A DNA stretch of 64,000 bases from Macrostomum hystrix. Lineage: Eukaryota; Platyhelminthes; Macrostomidae. The position numbers and the translations under genes are program-made. Shown here one piece after another: positions 54,423-64,000 of this stretch (its first letter is position 1; every line of letters starts with the position of its first letter). Location: NCBI GenBank assembly GCA_950097015.1, contig CATNEN010000001.1, forward strand, positions 4,308,001-4,372,000, given 5' to 3'. Under the pieces are notes generated by a model. The model did not search any database. It was not told the origin of the DNA and saw only the letters and a list, made by a program, of their open reading frames with translations.

Positions 54423-54431
54423 CTGCATTCT

Positions 54432-55755
54432 GCAAAATAATAAAAGTGCTTTACTTCGGATCTAGATGAAAAGAAAGCGGCACAATGCTCGATGTCGAAG
54501 CAAGGTTAGACATATATTGGCTGCCGTTTTCAGCAACAGAAAAGAATCAGCAACAGAAAAGACGAGAGGTCTCGCTTGCATTGAGCGTCAGAAAAGTCCA
54601 GTCATTGAAATCTGCTATGTACGAGTTATTTATTCGAATCAAATCGCTTAATCAGCCAAGAGACCAATATCACTATTGTCATATATATACGCACTTTCGG
54701 GTGCTAAAAGCAGTTACGCAAACCTATTCAATTGGCGGAATCGGGCCCTCTGTTCTGCTAACACACTTGCGGGCGAGAAAAGCAGTCACGAAATCCAATT
54801 CAATTAAGAATATCGACCCTGTTCTGTGCTACTAACGCACGCTTTGGCGAGAAAATGCACAGATGTAATATCCTTAAAAGTATAGCAGAAAATGACCGCT
54901 TTTTCAAATATTTATTGCTTTTATAGAAGGCGAATATTTTAGAGAGAAAAATCGTGAAAATCGGACAACGCGTTTGATAGAACAACGATAAGATCACTTT
55001 TTACACTGATTGAATTGACACATGGTTTTCATTGCATATGTATAATTTGGTTGAATTCTCTCTTCATATTACATTTTAGGATCTAAGCACAATTAGCTCT
55101 ACAATTAGTTCACACATGGTTGTATCTCTTCCCTTATTCTGTGCTTCTTGGGTTTGTCCTAAACATTAAAAATTAGACAAGGCACAAGCATTCAGCCCAC
55201 ATTTCTACGCAAGAATAATGTGCAGAATAGTAGTAAACCTCAAATTCATAGCGCAGTCCATTCTCCTCTACAACATCTCTCATTGGACAATGGTGGTTCG
55301 AACTTTGTTAATAGATCTTTAATCTTAAAGTTGAGTTAGGTCAATGCTTTCTGAAAGTAACTAAATGCGACATAGTTGCATTATATTTTAACCAGATTGC
55401 ATTATTTAGTGTTAGTGTTTCCCCCATTTGTTTTTAATGTTTTGTTGCCTGTGATATAAGGCTATACTAAATCATAATGTATGTGTAGCCTCTACTTAAA
55501 GTGGTATATCGTATATCAGATTTATAATCACAACTACATGCTTGAATAGGTAACAGATCTACTGATCTCGCTAGAATCCAATTGGCTGCTAAATTTCTTG
55601 GTCTATCATTGGCTAATACCATTTGCCTAATTTGCCTAAATAGCAACATATTTATCAGGTGTTATCTTCACATTATCTGCTGTTTACTCGTTGCCAGTTT
55701 ATCCAAGGAGTAACTAAGCAGTTGCAAAACACAATAAAAGAACTGAAAAAAGGCA
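54432..55755. other. 5' flank of the GLUT-like gene, no gene recognised
   Basis: Three degenerate units of about 85 bp (GGCGAGAAAAGCAGT, CGCACTTTCGGGTGCTAAAA) occur at 54690-54860. The rest is AT-rich and should include the promoter of the GLUT-like gene. No TATA called. Confidence 0.45.
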
Positions 55756-58700
55756 ATGGACAAAAATGGCCCGCAAAAGCAAGAAGCCTCCGCTGCTCCA
55801 TCAAGTTCGCGTCAGCCGCCGCCAGCTATCGAACTTACAGAGGCCACCGACAATCATCCGGATGAAAATGCTCGCCTAGTATCCAAATTATCCATCGAAG
55901 AGAAGGACAAAACCTACGAACAATATAAGGAGATTAAGAAAGAGCAAAGTGGCAGTTTGAACTGTGTACTAGCTGTATCGGCGTTTGGTATCTCCCTGGG
56001 CCTATCCTTGCCGCACGGTTTCAATACGGGCGTGCTGAATCCGCAAGAACTATTTATTAAAGAATTTCTTAACGACAGCTACACGGAAAGATTTGGCGAC
56101 TCGCCAACTAAAGCTTCTCTGGAGCTGATGTGGTCGCTAGTTGTGTCAACTTATCTAGTTGGCGGCATGGCCGGTTCATTGTCTTTTGGTGTCATCTCCG
56201 ACAAGCTTGGCAGGTGAGTGATGAAGATATTCTTTTTTAATGTAGTCCGTAGCTTTGTTGGTTTCTGAGCTCTTTCCTTCTTAAGCTTATGTGTCCTCCC
56301 TCAGGTCCTTCCGTTTGCTAAGATAATCTTCCTCAGGTCCTTCAGTTTGCTAAGATAATCTTCCTCAGGTCCTTCAGTTTGCTAAGATCATCTTCCTCAG
56401 GTCCTTCAGTTTGCTAAGATCATCTTCCTCAGGTCCTTCAGTTTGCTAAGATCAACTTCCTCAGGTCCTTCAGTTTGCTAAGATAATCTTCCTCAGGTCC
56501 TTCCGTTTGCTAAGATCATCTTCCTCAGGTCCTTCAGTTTGCTAAGATCAACTTCCTCAGGTCCTTCAGTTTGCTAAGATAATCTTCCTCAGGTCCTTCC
56601 GTTTGCTAAGATCATCTTCCTCAGGTCCTTCAGTTTGCTAAGATCATCTTCCTCAGGTCCTTCAGTTTGCTAAGATCATCTTCCTCAGGTCCTTCAGTTT
56701 GCTAAGATCATCTTCCTCAGGTCCTTCAGTTTGCTAAGATCATCTTCCTTAGGTCCTTCAGTTTGCTAAGATAATCTTCCTCAGGTCCTTCAGTTTGCTA
56801 AGATCATCTTCCTCAGGTCCTTCAGTTTGCTAAGATCATCTTCCTCAGGTCCTTCAGTTTGCTAAGATCATCTTCCTCAGGTCCTTCAGTTTGCTAAGAT
56901 CAACTTCCTCAGGTCCTTCAGTTTGCTAAGATAATCTTCCTCAGGTCCTTCCGTTTGCTAAGATCATCTTCCTCAGGTCCTTCAGTTTGCTAAGATCATC
57001 TTCCTCAGGTCCTTCAGTTTGCTAAGATCATCTTCCTCAGGTCCTTCAGTTTGCTAAGATCATCTTCCTCAGGTCCTTCAGTTTGCTAAGATCATCTTCC
57101 TTAGGTCCTTCAGTTTGCTAAGATAATCTTCCTCAGGTCCTTCAGTTTGCTAAGATAATCTTCCTCAGGTCCTTCAGCTTCCTAAATTACCTTCTATACA
57201 TTACAGCTTTTTAAAGCTTCTACTGGCCATTTAGTTGGCTCCTATGACATTCATTTGACCCAATCACATAGACGTTTTAGTTGTTCCATCAGTTAGATTA
57301 CTGTGTAATTTTATGCATGACTTTATTACTTTAATTCGGCATATTGCACCGAGCCTAATTTCTCTAATCAGATGCTTAGTCAGTCAGTCAGTTTTTTTCT
57401 GTCAAACTAGTCTAACAGTTCTATTATGCTTTCATTTCCTGACTAACTGAATTAATTAGCTCTATTTTTTCCTCGCATTTAAATTACATTAGAATAATTC
57501 AGCTAGCAATGCTTTTAACTAGGCCCAGGCATTCTATAAATACTACACAACACATGTATGGCTTTCTAATTTGAGCGAAATCCGTCCTCCTTGCTGACCT
57601 CAAATTGTCAGGGCTTGCAACATTTTTAGCTGTTGCAATCTTAACTTTTAGTCCCTGAATATCCACTTCTTGTCGCTGAATCGCAATTTCTAGTCCCTGA
57701 ATCTTAACTTCTAGTCCCTGAATCTCCACTTCTAGTCCCTGAATCTCAACTTCTAGTCCCTGAATCTCAACTCTCTAGTCTCTGAATCTCAATGTCTAGT
57801 CCCTAAATCTCAACTCTCTAGTCTCTGAATCTCTATCTCTATTCCCTGGATATCGAGTCTAGTCTCATATCTTCAATTTTTAGCCCCTGAAACTTTTCGT
57901 CTATTTTCTTCGAATCTCGAACTTAGGTCTCTAATTCTCGTGACCTCTATTTGTCAGCGCAATTGATAAAGTAGATATTACGGGGATTCTAATTGAGTGA
58001 ACATATATTTTTGTTCTGATGCATAACTTTAGTTGCTAGATTTTCTCACATTAGCAAAAGGGACTTGAAAGAAAAATCGTTTACTTTTTAATTAGAGACT
58101 GAAATAATTCGTCCTTTTAATTCTCGTTTTGCCTTGCTAATACTGTCATCCAGTATATGATATTCATTGCTAACCCTTGAGCAATTATTCGTTTGTTCAT
58201 ATCTTTCATTCCAGGAAGAAAGCTGCCTATGTTTTCCTGGCGTTCGTTGCTTTGAGCTCAATTTTCTTCGCCCTTTGCAAGGTGGCCAACTCCATGGAGA
58301 TGCTGTTTCTTGGCCGGCTCATTGTTGGCTTCGGATGCGGTGAGACAGCATTGCCTGTTGAATGCTAACTGTTTGTTTTGTTAATTTTCCTAATTAGAGA
58401 ACAGTCAGTAAGAAGATATCTTAGGTCCTTGTTACTCGTTCTAGAATCCTGATATTCGATCCCTTTCTAGTTCCATAATTCCTAGTTCATGTTCCAGAAT
58501 CCCAAGATTTAATCCTAGAATCCCAGTTTGAGATCCAGAATCCCAAGTTCTAATCCCGGAATCCCAGTTTGAGTTCCAGAATCCCAAATTTTAGTTTTAG
58601 AATCCCTAATTCTATTTCAGAATCCCTCGTTATAGTCCCATAATATCATATTCTAGCTTCATAATCCCAGAATCACAGAATGCCAAGTTCTAGTCACAGA

Positions 58701-61700
58701 ATGCCAAGTTCTAGTCACAGAATGCCAAGTTCTAGTCACAGAATGCCAAGTTCTAGTCACAGAATGCCAAGTTCTAATCACAGAATGCCAAGTTCTAATC
58801 ACAGAATGCCAAGTTCTAATCACAGAATGCCAAGTTCTAATCACAGAATGCCAAGTTCTAGTCACAGAATGCCAAGTTCTAGTCACAGAATGCCAAGTTC
58901 TAGTCACAGAATGCCAAGTTCTAGTCACAGAATGCCAAGTTCTAGTCACAGAATGCCAAGTTCTAGTCACAGAATGCCAAGTTCTAGTCACAGAATGCCA
59001 AGTTCTAGTCACAGAATGCCAAGTTCTAGTCACAGAATGCCAAGTTCTAGTCACAGAATGCCAAGTTCTAGTCACAGAATGCCAAGTTCTAGTCACAGAA
59101 TGCCAAGTTCTAATCACAGAATGCCAAGTTCTAGTCACAGAATGCCAAGTTCTAATCACAGAATGCCAAGTTCTAATCACAGAATGCCAAGTTCTAGTCA
59201 CAGAATGCCAAGTTCTAGTCACAGAATGCCAAGTTCTAGTCACAGAATGCCAAGTTCTAGTCACAGAATGCCAAGTTCTAGTCACAGAATGCCAAGTTCT
59301 AGTCACAGAATGCCAAGTTCTAGTCACAGAATGCCAAGTTCTAGTCACAGAATGCCAAGTTCTAGTCACAGAATGCCAAGTTCTAGTCACAGAATGCCAA
59401 GTTCTAGTCACAGAATGCCAAGTTCTAGTCACAGAATGCCAAGTTCTAGTCACAGAATCCCAAGTTCTGGTTCCAGAATCCCAAATTCTTCATACTGAAT
59501 CTCATGCTCTAGTTCCATAATGTTGTGTGTCACTTCTAGAATTTCGAGGTCTATTTACCGAGTCTCCGATTTTTTTTGCATCCAATGCTCCAGTTTCAAG
59601 TCTGAAATCTATATTTTTTATTGCTCGAATATATTCACGTCTGCTCCGTTGCTGTTTTATGCTAGGCTTAAAAGGCACACAGATTTAAAAACAGATATTT
59701 GTTATATCTGACAATATTAGTATGTTTGAGGCACGCTTGAAAACAAGTTTATTAATAGAAAATAAATCACTCATTAGTTTTAGTAGATTTGATGATGAAG
59801 TCCATATTGTGACAATTATTTCTTGTGTGGGTGTGGATGGGTGTAATTTGTCAGTTCTTTCATCTCTTTTCATCCATGTCTCGCGCAACACCTGTCTATC
59901 AATTTATCTGCCCACACGAACATCGCCTCATATTGTCTTTTGTACCATTACTAGAATAATAATAGACAGTGGAGAGAAACGATTGTTTTCCACTTCAATA
60001 GCCTGACAAAAAGATGATGCAGTAGAGAGAAGAGAGATAGACTGTAAAGTAATACTTTGTGTGTACAGACGAGATCGTGTGTCCGTGTGTGGATCTTTGT
60101 ACGCCTAACAAGCCTACCCTCGTCTTTCCCTAGTACGTGTGTGTCCAGTGTGTGAGGGTGTGTCCATTCGACCAAGCCTCTCTATCTCTCACTCTATATA
60201 ATCAGTCTATTCTAGATTACTGGCTGTCTACTGAAGCCTGCCTTCTGTCACAGCTTTTTTCTACCCTTTAATTCTCTGGTCTCTCTCTAACTCGGCTTCT
60301 CTTTTAGCTCCCTTTCCTTTCAAAGCCTTCATTTTCGTGCTTGGTACTTTGTTCCTTCCTTCGCGTTTCTTTTTTTCCCCATTTTTCCCATTTCCCCCTA
60401 AGCCTTCAGCAACTGACCGGATTTATGTGTTCCTATTTGCGTCACTTTCTGGCACAACTATACCTGTTTTCTCGTTTCTCGAAGCAATGCCATTGTTCGA
60501 ACACTTTACTTATCATCTATTCATTTAACGAATAGATAATTGATCAATTACAGTGGCGGATCCAGGGGGGGGGGGCGGGGGGGCGGCCGCCCCCCACTTT
60601 CGCCGTGGCTGGACTTGCATGGAAGGGAGATATTTTAATTTTGGGCTCCTCAACCCACAAAGTCCAAGTTCTTCATTATATTTCCATTGCTTCTATGGTC
60701 TGTCTGCTTTTCCTTGGAATGGAAATTGCATCCCATGGAACATTGTCGGTTCGGTTTTATTTATTTCTAGCCAAACCAAACGATTGCTTATTCGCGTCTC
60801 ACTGCAACACGTACATTCTATTCAAATTTCAAATTAAAATATTATAGTGTTGGTCTTCTCACATTGTCATTGACTTTCTTTTAAATGAAGCCTTGATAAC
60901 TCACTAAATATAATTGTCAATATTGGCCAAAACGGGTTAGTTCTTCCCGAGACCCGAGCCAACTTCTACTACTACCCTCATGTGTCAGAGTCATTTGCAC
61001 CACTCTAGGCATTAAAATGTATGCAAAAATTGATATATCCTCTCAAGATCTTGTATTGAGCATAGATGAAAGATAGATGGATTGGGATTACTTAGTTTCT
61101 AGTTTCTGTACTCGCATATCCGCCACCCCACTTAAGAAATCCTGGATCCGCCACTGATCAATTAATTGCTTTCACAGTCCCATTCGATTAGATATTCAGT
61201 TTTGTAGATGACTGTAATCATAATTTACCTCACTTTACGTCTAATAAATTGCTTCTGCTAAAAGTGCTTTCTGCCGTTTCGTTTGTTAGGTTCTATTTTT
61301 AGAAGATTTGCTGCCAAAGTACATTGCATTCAGTCGCTTACTCTTTATATGCTCGACATTTAACTATATTACAAATGGCACTCTAATCTCTATTAACTGA
61401 CCTTTTAATATACTCCATGCGTCTCTACCCCGTCTCTCTCTGTGCACCTGTCATTTCCATGGCTGGCTCGCTTATCAATTTATTTTTCAATCTACCAATA
61501 TACCATCCCCCTGTCTCTCTCACCTGTTATATCAATCTACCCATCTGCCATCCCCCTGTCTCTCTCACCTGTTATATCAATCTACCCATCTGCCATTCCC
61601 CTGTCTCTCTCACCTGTTATATCAATCTACCCATCTGCCATTCCCCTGTCTCTCTCACCTGTTATATCAATCTAGCAATATACCATCCCCCTGTCTCTCT

Positions 61701-63061
61701 CACCTGTTATATCAATCTAACCATCTGCCATTCCCCTGTCTCTCTCACCTGTTATATCAATCTAACCATCTGCCATTCCCCTGTCTCTCTCACCTGTTAT
61801 ATCAATCTACCCATCTGCCATCCCCCTGTCTCTCTCACCTGTTATATCAATCTACCAATATACCATCCCCTGTCTCTCTCACCTGTTATATCAATCTACC
61901 CATCTGCCATTCCCCTGTCTCTGTCACCTGTTATATCAATCTACCCATCTGCCATCCCCCTGTCTCTCTCACCTGTTATATCAATCTACCCATCTGCCAT
62001 TCCCCTGTCTCTGTCACCTGTTATATCAATCTACCCATCTGCCATCCCCCTGTCTCTCTCACCTGTTATATCAATCTACCCATCTGCCATCCCCCTGTCT
62101 CTGTCACCTGTTATATCAATCTACCCATCTGCCATCCCCCTGTCTCTCTCACCTGTTATATCAATCTACCCTTCTGCCATCCCCCTGTCTCTGTCACCTG
62201 TTATATCAATCTACCCATCTGCCATCCCCCTGTCTCTCTCACCTGTTATACAATCTACCAATATACCATCCCCTGTCTCTCTCACCTGTTATATCAATCT
62301 ACCCATCTGCCATTCCCCTGTCTCTGTCACCTGTTATATCAATCTACCCATCTGCCATCCCCCTTTCTCTCTCACCTGTTATATCCATCTACCCTTCTGC
62401 CTTCTGCCACTCACTCACCTGTTATTTGAAGTCCTTTCTTCTAAAAGCAGACATTATTTTATGTGAAAATATACTTGTTGCAGGTGCTGGATCGGGATTA
62501 TCGCCTCTATTCCTGACCGAAATCGCTCCCGTTAACATTCGCGGCGCTATGGGCGTACTACACCAACTAATGCTAACTATTGGCATACTGATTTCTCAAC
62601 TTCTCGGCCTCAGGCAGTTATTGGGCCGTTCAGATACGTGGCCCTACCTGTGCGCTCTGGTGTCGGCTCCCTGCCTATTCTGCCTAGCCGTTATTCCGTT
62701 CATACCGGACTCGCCGCGCTATCTAGTTGTCCAATTAAACGACGAAGTAGCCGCCGAGAAAGCTTTGAAACGCCTGCGCAAGGTGGACAATGTTTCCGCT
62801 GCCATGCTGGAACTGCGTATGGATCGCCGACGAGCTGAATTGCAGCCAGCTTGGACCATACCAATGATACTGCGGGAGAAGAATTTTCGCTTGCCTCTAT
62901 TGCTAGTGGTGTGCGTCAATTTAGCCCAACAATTGTCTGGCATCAATGTGGCTTTCTATTATAGTCACAATGTGTTGAAGCGATCCGGAATACCGTTGGA
63001 TTCTATTCAGTACGCTGTGCTTGCTATCGGAGCTATTAATGTGGCCATGACTGGCGTATCG
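55756..63061 (+). CDS. GLUT/SLC2A-type facilitative sugar transporter, 5' part
   Basis: Three exons are visible: 55756-56213, 58215-58339, 62484-63061 (458+125+578 nt, 387 codons). They join in phases 2 and 1, with the next donor TCG/GTGAGT in phase 0; the gene continues past the window. GLUT proteins move hexoses across the plasma membrane. An unusual 65-residue hydrophilic N terminus precedes TM1 (AVSAFGISLG...GFNTGVLN). TM2 has STYLVGGMAGS, then DKLGRKK. Exon 2 gives LGRLIVGFGCG and exon 3 gives the TEIAPVNIRG loop, TM5-6, PDSPRYL and, in TM7, QQLSGINVAFYYS, the QLS motif of class I (glucose) carriers. The usual PESPR is PDSPR here. About eight of twelve membrane segments are in the window. 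Introns hold five tandem arrays and a MITE. Confidence 0.93.
56295..57182 (+). repeat. 32-bp minisatellite in GLUT-like intron 1, about 27 units
   Basis: Unit CAGGTCCTTCAGTTTGCTAA + GATCATCTTCCT. Read in gene sense, each unit has a branch-point-like TGCTAAG, a short pyrimidine stretch and CTTCCTCAG/G, so it mimics a 3' splice site. CAACTT and ATAATC variants are interspersed. Confidence 0.95.
57640..57880 (+). repeat. About 21-bp degenerate repeat near the 3' end of GLUT-like intron 1
   Basis: About ten units of CTTCTAGTCCCTGAATCTCA type. The same motif reappears in intron 2 after the 125-bp exon 2. Confidence 0.85.
58440..59490 (+). repeat. 21-bp minisatellite in GLUT-like intron 2
   Basis: The left part (58440-58675) is degenerate, with AGTTCCAGAATCCC-type units. 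From 58676 to 59460 there are about 37 nearly perfect units of CACAGAATGCCAAGTTCTAG + T. Only an AGT/AAT change varies. Its 21-bp period leaves both strands open; this is not coding. Confidence 0.96.
59500..60540. other. GLUT-like intron 2, unique part
   Basis: Intronic sequence without recognisable exon. A pyrimidine-rich stretch (60180-60420) precedes the MITE. Confidence 0.6.
60551..61156. mobile_element. Non-autonomous hAT-type MITE
   Basis: A 606-bp element with perfect 16-bp terminal inverted repeats CAGTGGCGGATCCAGG / CCTGGATCCGCCACTG and an 8-bp target-site duplication ATCAATTA (60543-60550 and 61157-61164). Duplication length and CAGTGG ends fit hAT. It carries a G-run next to the left end and no transposase. 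Confidence 0.92.
61490..62400 (+). repeat. 45-bp minisatellite in GLUT-like intron 2, about 20 units
   Basis: Unit CTGTCTCTCTCACCTGTTAT + ATCAATCTACCCATCTGCCA + TCCCC, pyrimidine-rich in gene sense. It ends 84 bp upstream of the exon 3 acceptor. The long frame through it (61417-62466) is repeat-driven and interrupts no known domain. Confidence 0.95.
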
Positions 63062-63089
63062 GTGAGTGGCTTTGGTCTGTACTTTATTT

Positions 63090-63620
63090 GCTTTCTTCAG
63101 GTTTGACATTTCTTCAGGTCTTCAGGTTTGACATTTCTTCAGGTCTTCAGGTTTGACATTTCTTCAGGTCTTCAGGTTTGACATTTCTTCAGGTCTTCAG
63201 GTTTGACATTTCTTCAGTACTTCAGGTTTGACATTTCTTCAGTACTTCAGGTTTGACATTTCTTCAGGTTTTCAGGTTTTACATTTCTTCAGTACTTCAG
63301 GTTTGACATTTCTTCAGGTTTTCAGGTTTGACATTTCTTCAGTACTTCAGGTTTGACATTTCTTCAGGTCTTCAGGTTTGACATTTCTTCAGTACTTCAG
63401 GTTTGACATTTCTTCAGTACTTCAGGTTTGACATTTCTTCAGGTTTTCAGGTTTGACATTTCTTCAGTACTTCAGGTTTGACATTTCTTCAGGTCTTCAG
63501 GTTTGATATTTCTTCAGGTCTTCAGGTTTGACATTTCTTCAGTACTTCAGGTTTGACATTTCTTCAGGTCTTCAGGTTTGACATTTCTTCAGTACTTTAG
63601 GTTTGACATTTCTTCAGGTC
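63090..63620 (+). repeat. 25-bp minisatellite in GLUT-like intron 3, about 21 units
   Basis: Unit GTTTGACATTTCTTCAGGTC + TTCAG with GTAC and GTTT variants. Each unit contains TTTCTTCAG/G, again 3' splice-site-like in sense. It begins about 30 bp after the exon 3 donor. Confidence 0.95.
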
Positions 63621-64000
63621 TTCAGTTTGGGATTTGTTCAGATCTTCAGATTGGGGATTTGTTCAGATCTTCAGATTGGGATTAGTTCAGATCTTCAGAT
63701 TGGGGATTAGTTCAGATCTTCAGTTTGAGGATTAGTTCAGATCTTCAGTTTGGGGATTAGTTCAGGTCTTCAGTTTGAGGATTAGTTCAGATCTTCAGTT
63801 TGGGGATTTGTTCAGATCTTCAGATTGGGATTAGTTCAGATCTTCAGATTGGGATTAGTTCAGATCTTCAGATTGGGGATTTGTTCAGATCTTCAGATTG
63901 GGGATTTGTTCAGATCTTCAGATTGGGATTAGTTCAGATCTTCAGATTGGGATTAGTTCAGATCTTCAGATTGGGGATTAGTTCAGATCTTCAGATTGGG
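63621..64000 (+). repeat. 25-26-bp minisatellite continuing GLUT-like intron 3
   Basis: Unit GGGATTAGTTCAGATCTTCA + GATTG with TTTGTTCAG variants. It shares the TTCAG(G/A)TCTTCAG core with the preceding array and is cut by the window end. Confidence 0.93.

Noticed and set aside
54350-54425. tRNA gene on the minus strand
   Set aside because: A and B boxes are present, but the ends do not pair as an acceptor stem and the sequence continues into a SINE body with its own target-site duplication.
58659-59498. Frames MPSSSHR (plus) and TRTWHSV (minus)
   Set aside because: Both strands of an intronic 21-bp array inside the GLUT-like gene; not coding.
61417-62466. 349-codon plus frame before GLUT-like exon 3
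   Set aside because: Runs through the 45-bp intronic minisatellite; the true exon starts at 62484 after a CAG acceptor.

Overview
This is metazoan nuclear DNA: genes have GT-AG introns, and three are recognisable animal housekeeping genes (ZDHHC12-like, ODR4-like, class I GLUT-like). The window also carries a non-LTR retrotransposon, tRNA-derived SINEs, a Merlin and a hAT-type DNA transposon, and an exceptional density of minisatellites. A repeat-rich lophotrochozoan such as a free-living flatworm fits the look of it, but I cannot prove the species from sequence alone.

Region 1 (1-24.3 kb) is a tandem segmental duplication. Each module reads, left to right: a G-rich minisatellite; a single-exon gene with a PC4/Sub1-like ssDNA-binding domain (+ strand); a decayed integrase remnant; a GC-rich putative retroelement tail; and a convergent minus-strand gene. 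That last gene is the highlight. Spliced in phase from three exons, it encodes ankyrin repeats, a cGAS/Mab-21-type nucleotidyltransferase core (GS...DxD plus a plausible third Asp), a Mab-21 helical domain and a charged helical tail. Copy 1 (10666-6898) gives 1022 aa with about 4 ankyrin-like 33-aa units; copy 2 (23317-18018) gives 1544 aa with about 20. I read these as two intact cGAS-like-receptor (cGLR) candidates fused to variable ankyrin arrays. The modules are bracketed by a third copy of the same minisatellite at 23.56-24.33 kb.

Region 2 (24.3-30.3 kb) has no gene I recognise and consists mostly of 10-, 21- and 41-bp tandem arrays. Region 3 (30.3-37.9 kb) holds two minus-strand genes: a ZDHHC12-like palmitoyltransferase (3 exons seen) and an ODR4-like tail-anchored protein (6 exons, 455 aa). 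Minisatellites fill their larger introns. Region 4 (39.2-45.7 kb) is a 6.4-kb non-LTR retrotransposon with a 12-bp target-site duplication, 96-bp 5' monomers, ORF1/ORF2 overlapping by ATGA, and one frameshift in ORF2.

Region 5 (45.7-55.7 kb) contains a degenerate Merlin transposon with a 9-bp duplication, long 21-22-bp arrays, and a tRNA-SINE with a 9-bp duplication. Region 6 (55.7-64 kb) is the 5' part of a GLUT/SLC2A-type sugar transporter (three exons, 387 codons, running off the window). Its introns carry five tandem arrays and a 606-bp hAT-type MITE with an 8-bp duplication.

All splice models were built by eye from splice-site motifs and phase agreement; no alignment or transcript data were used.
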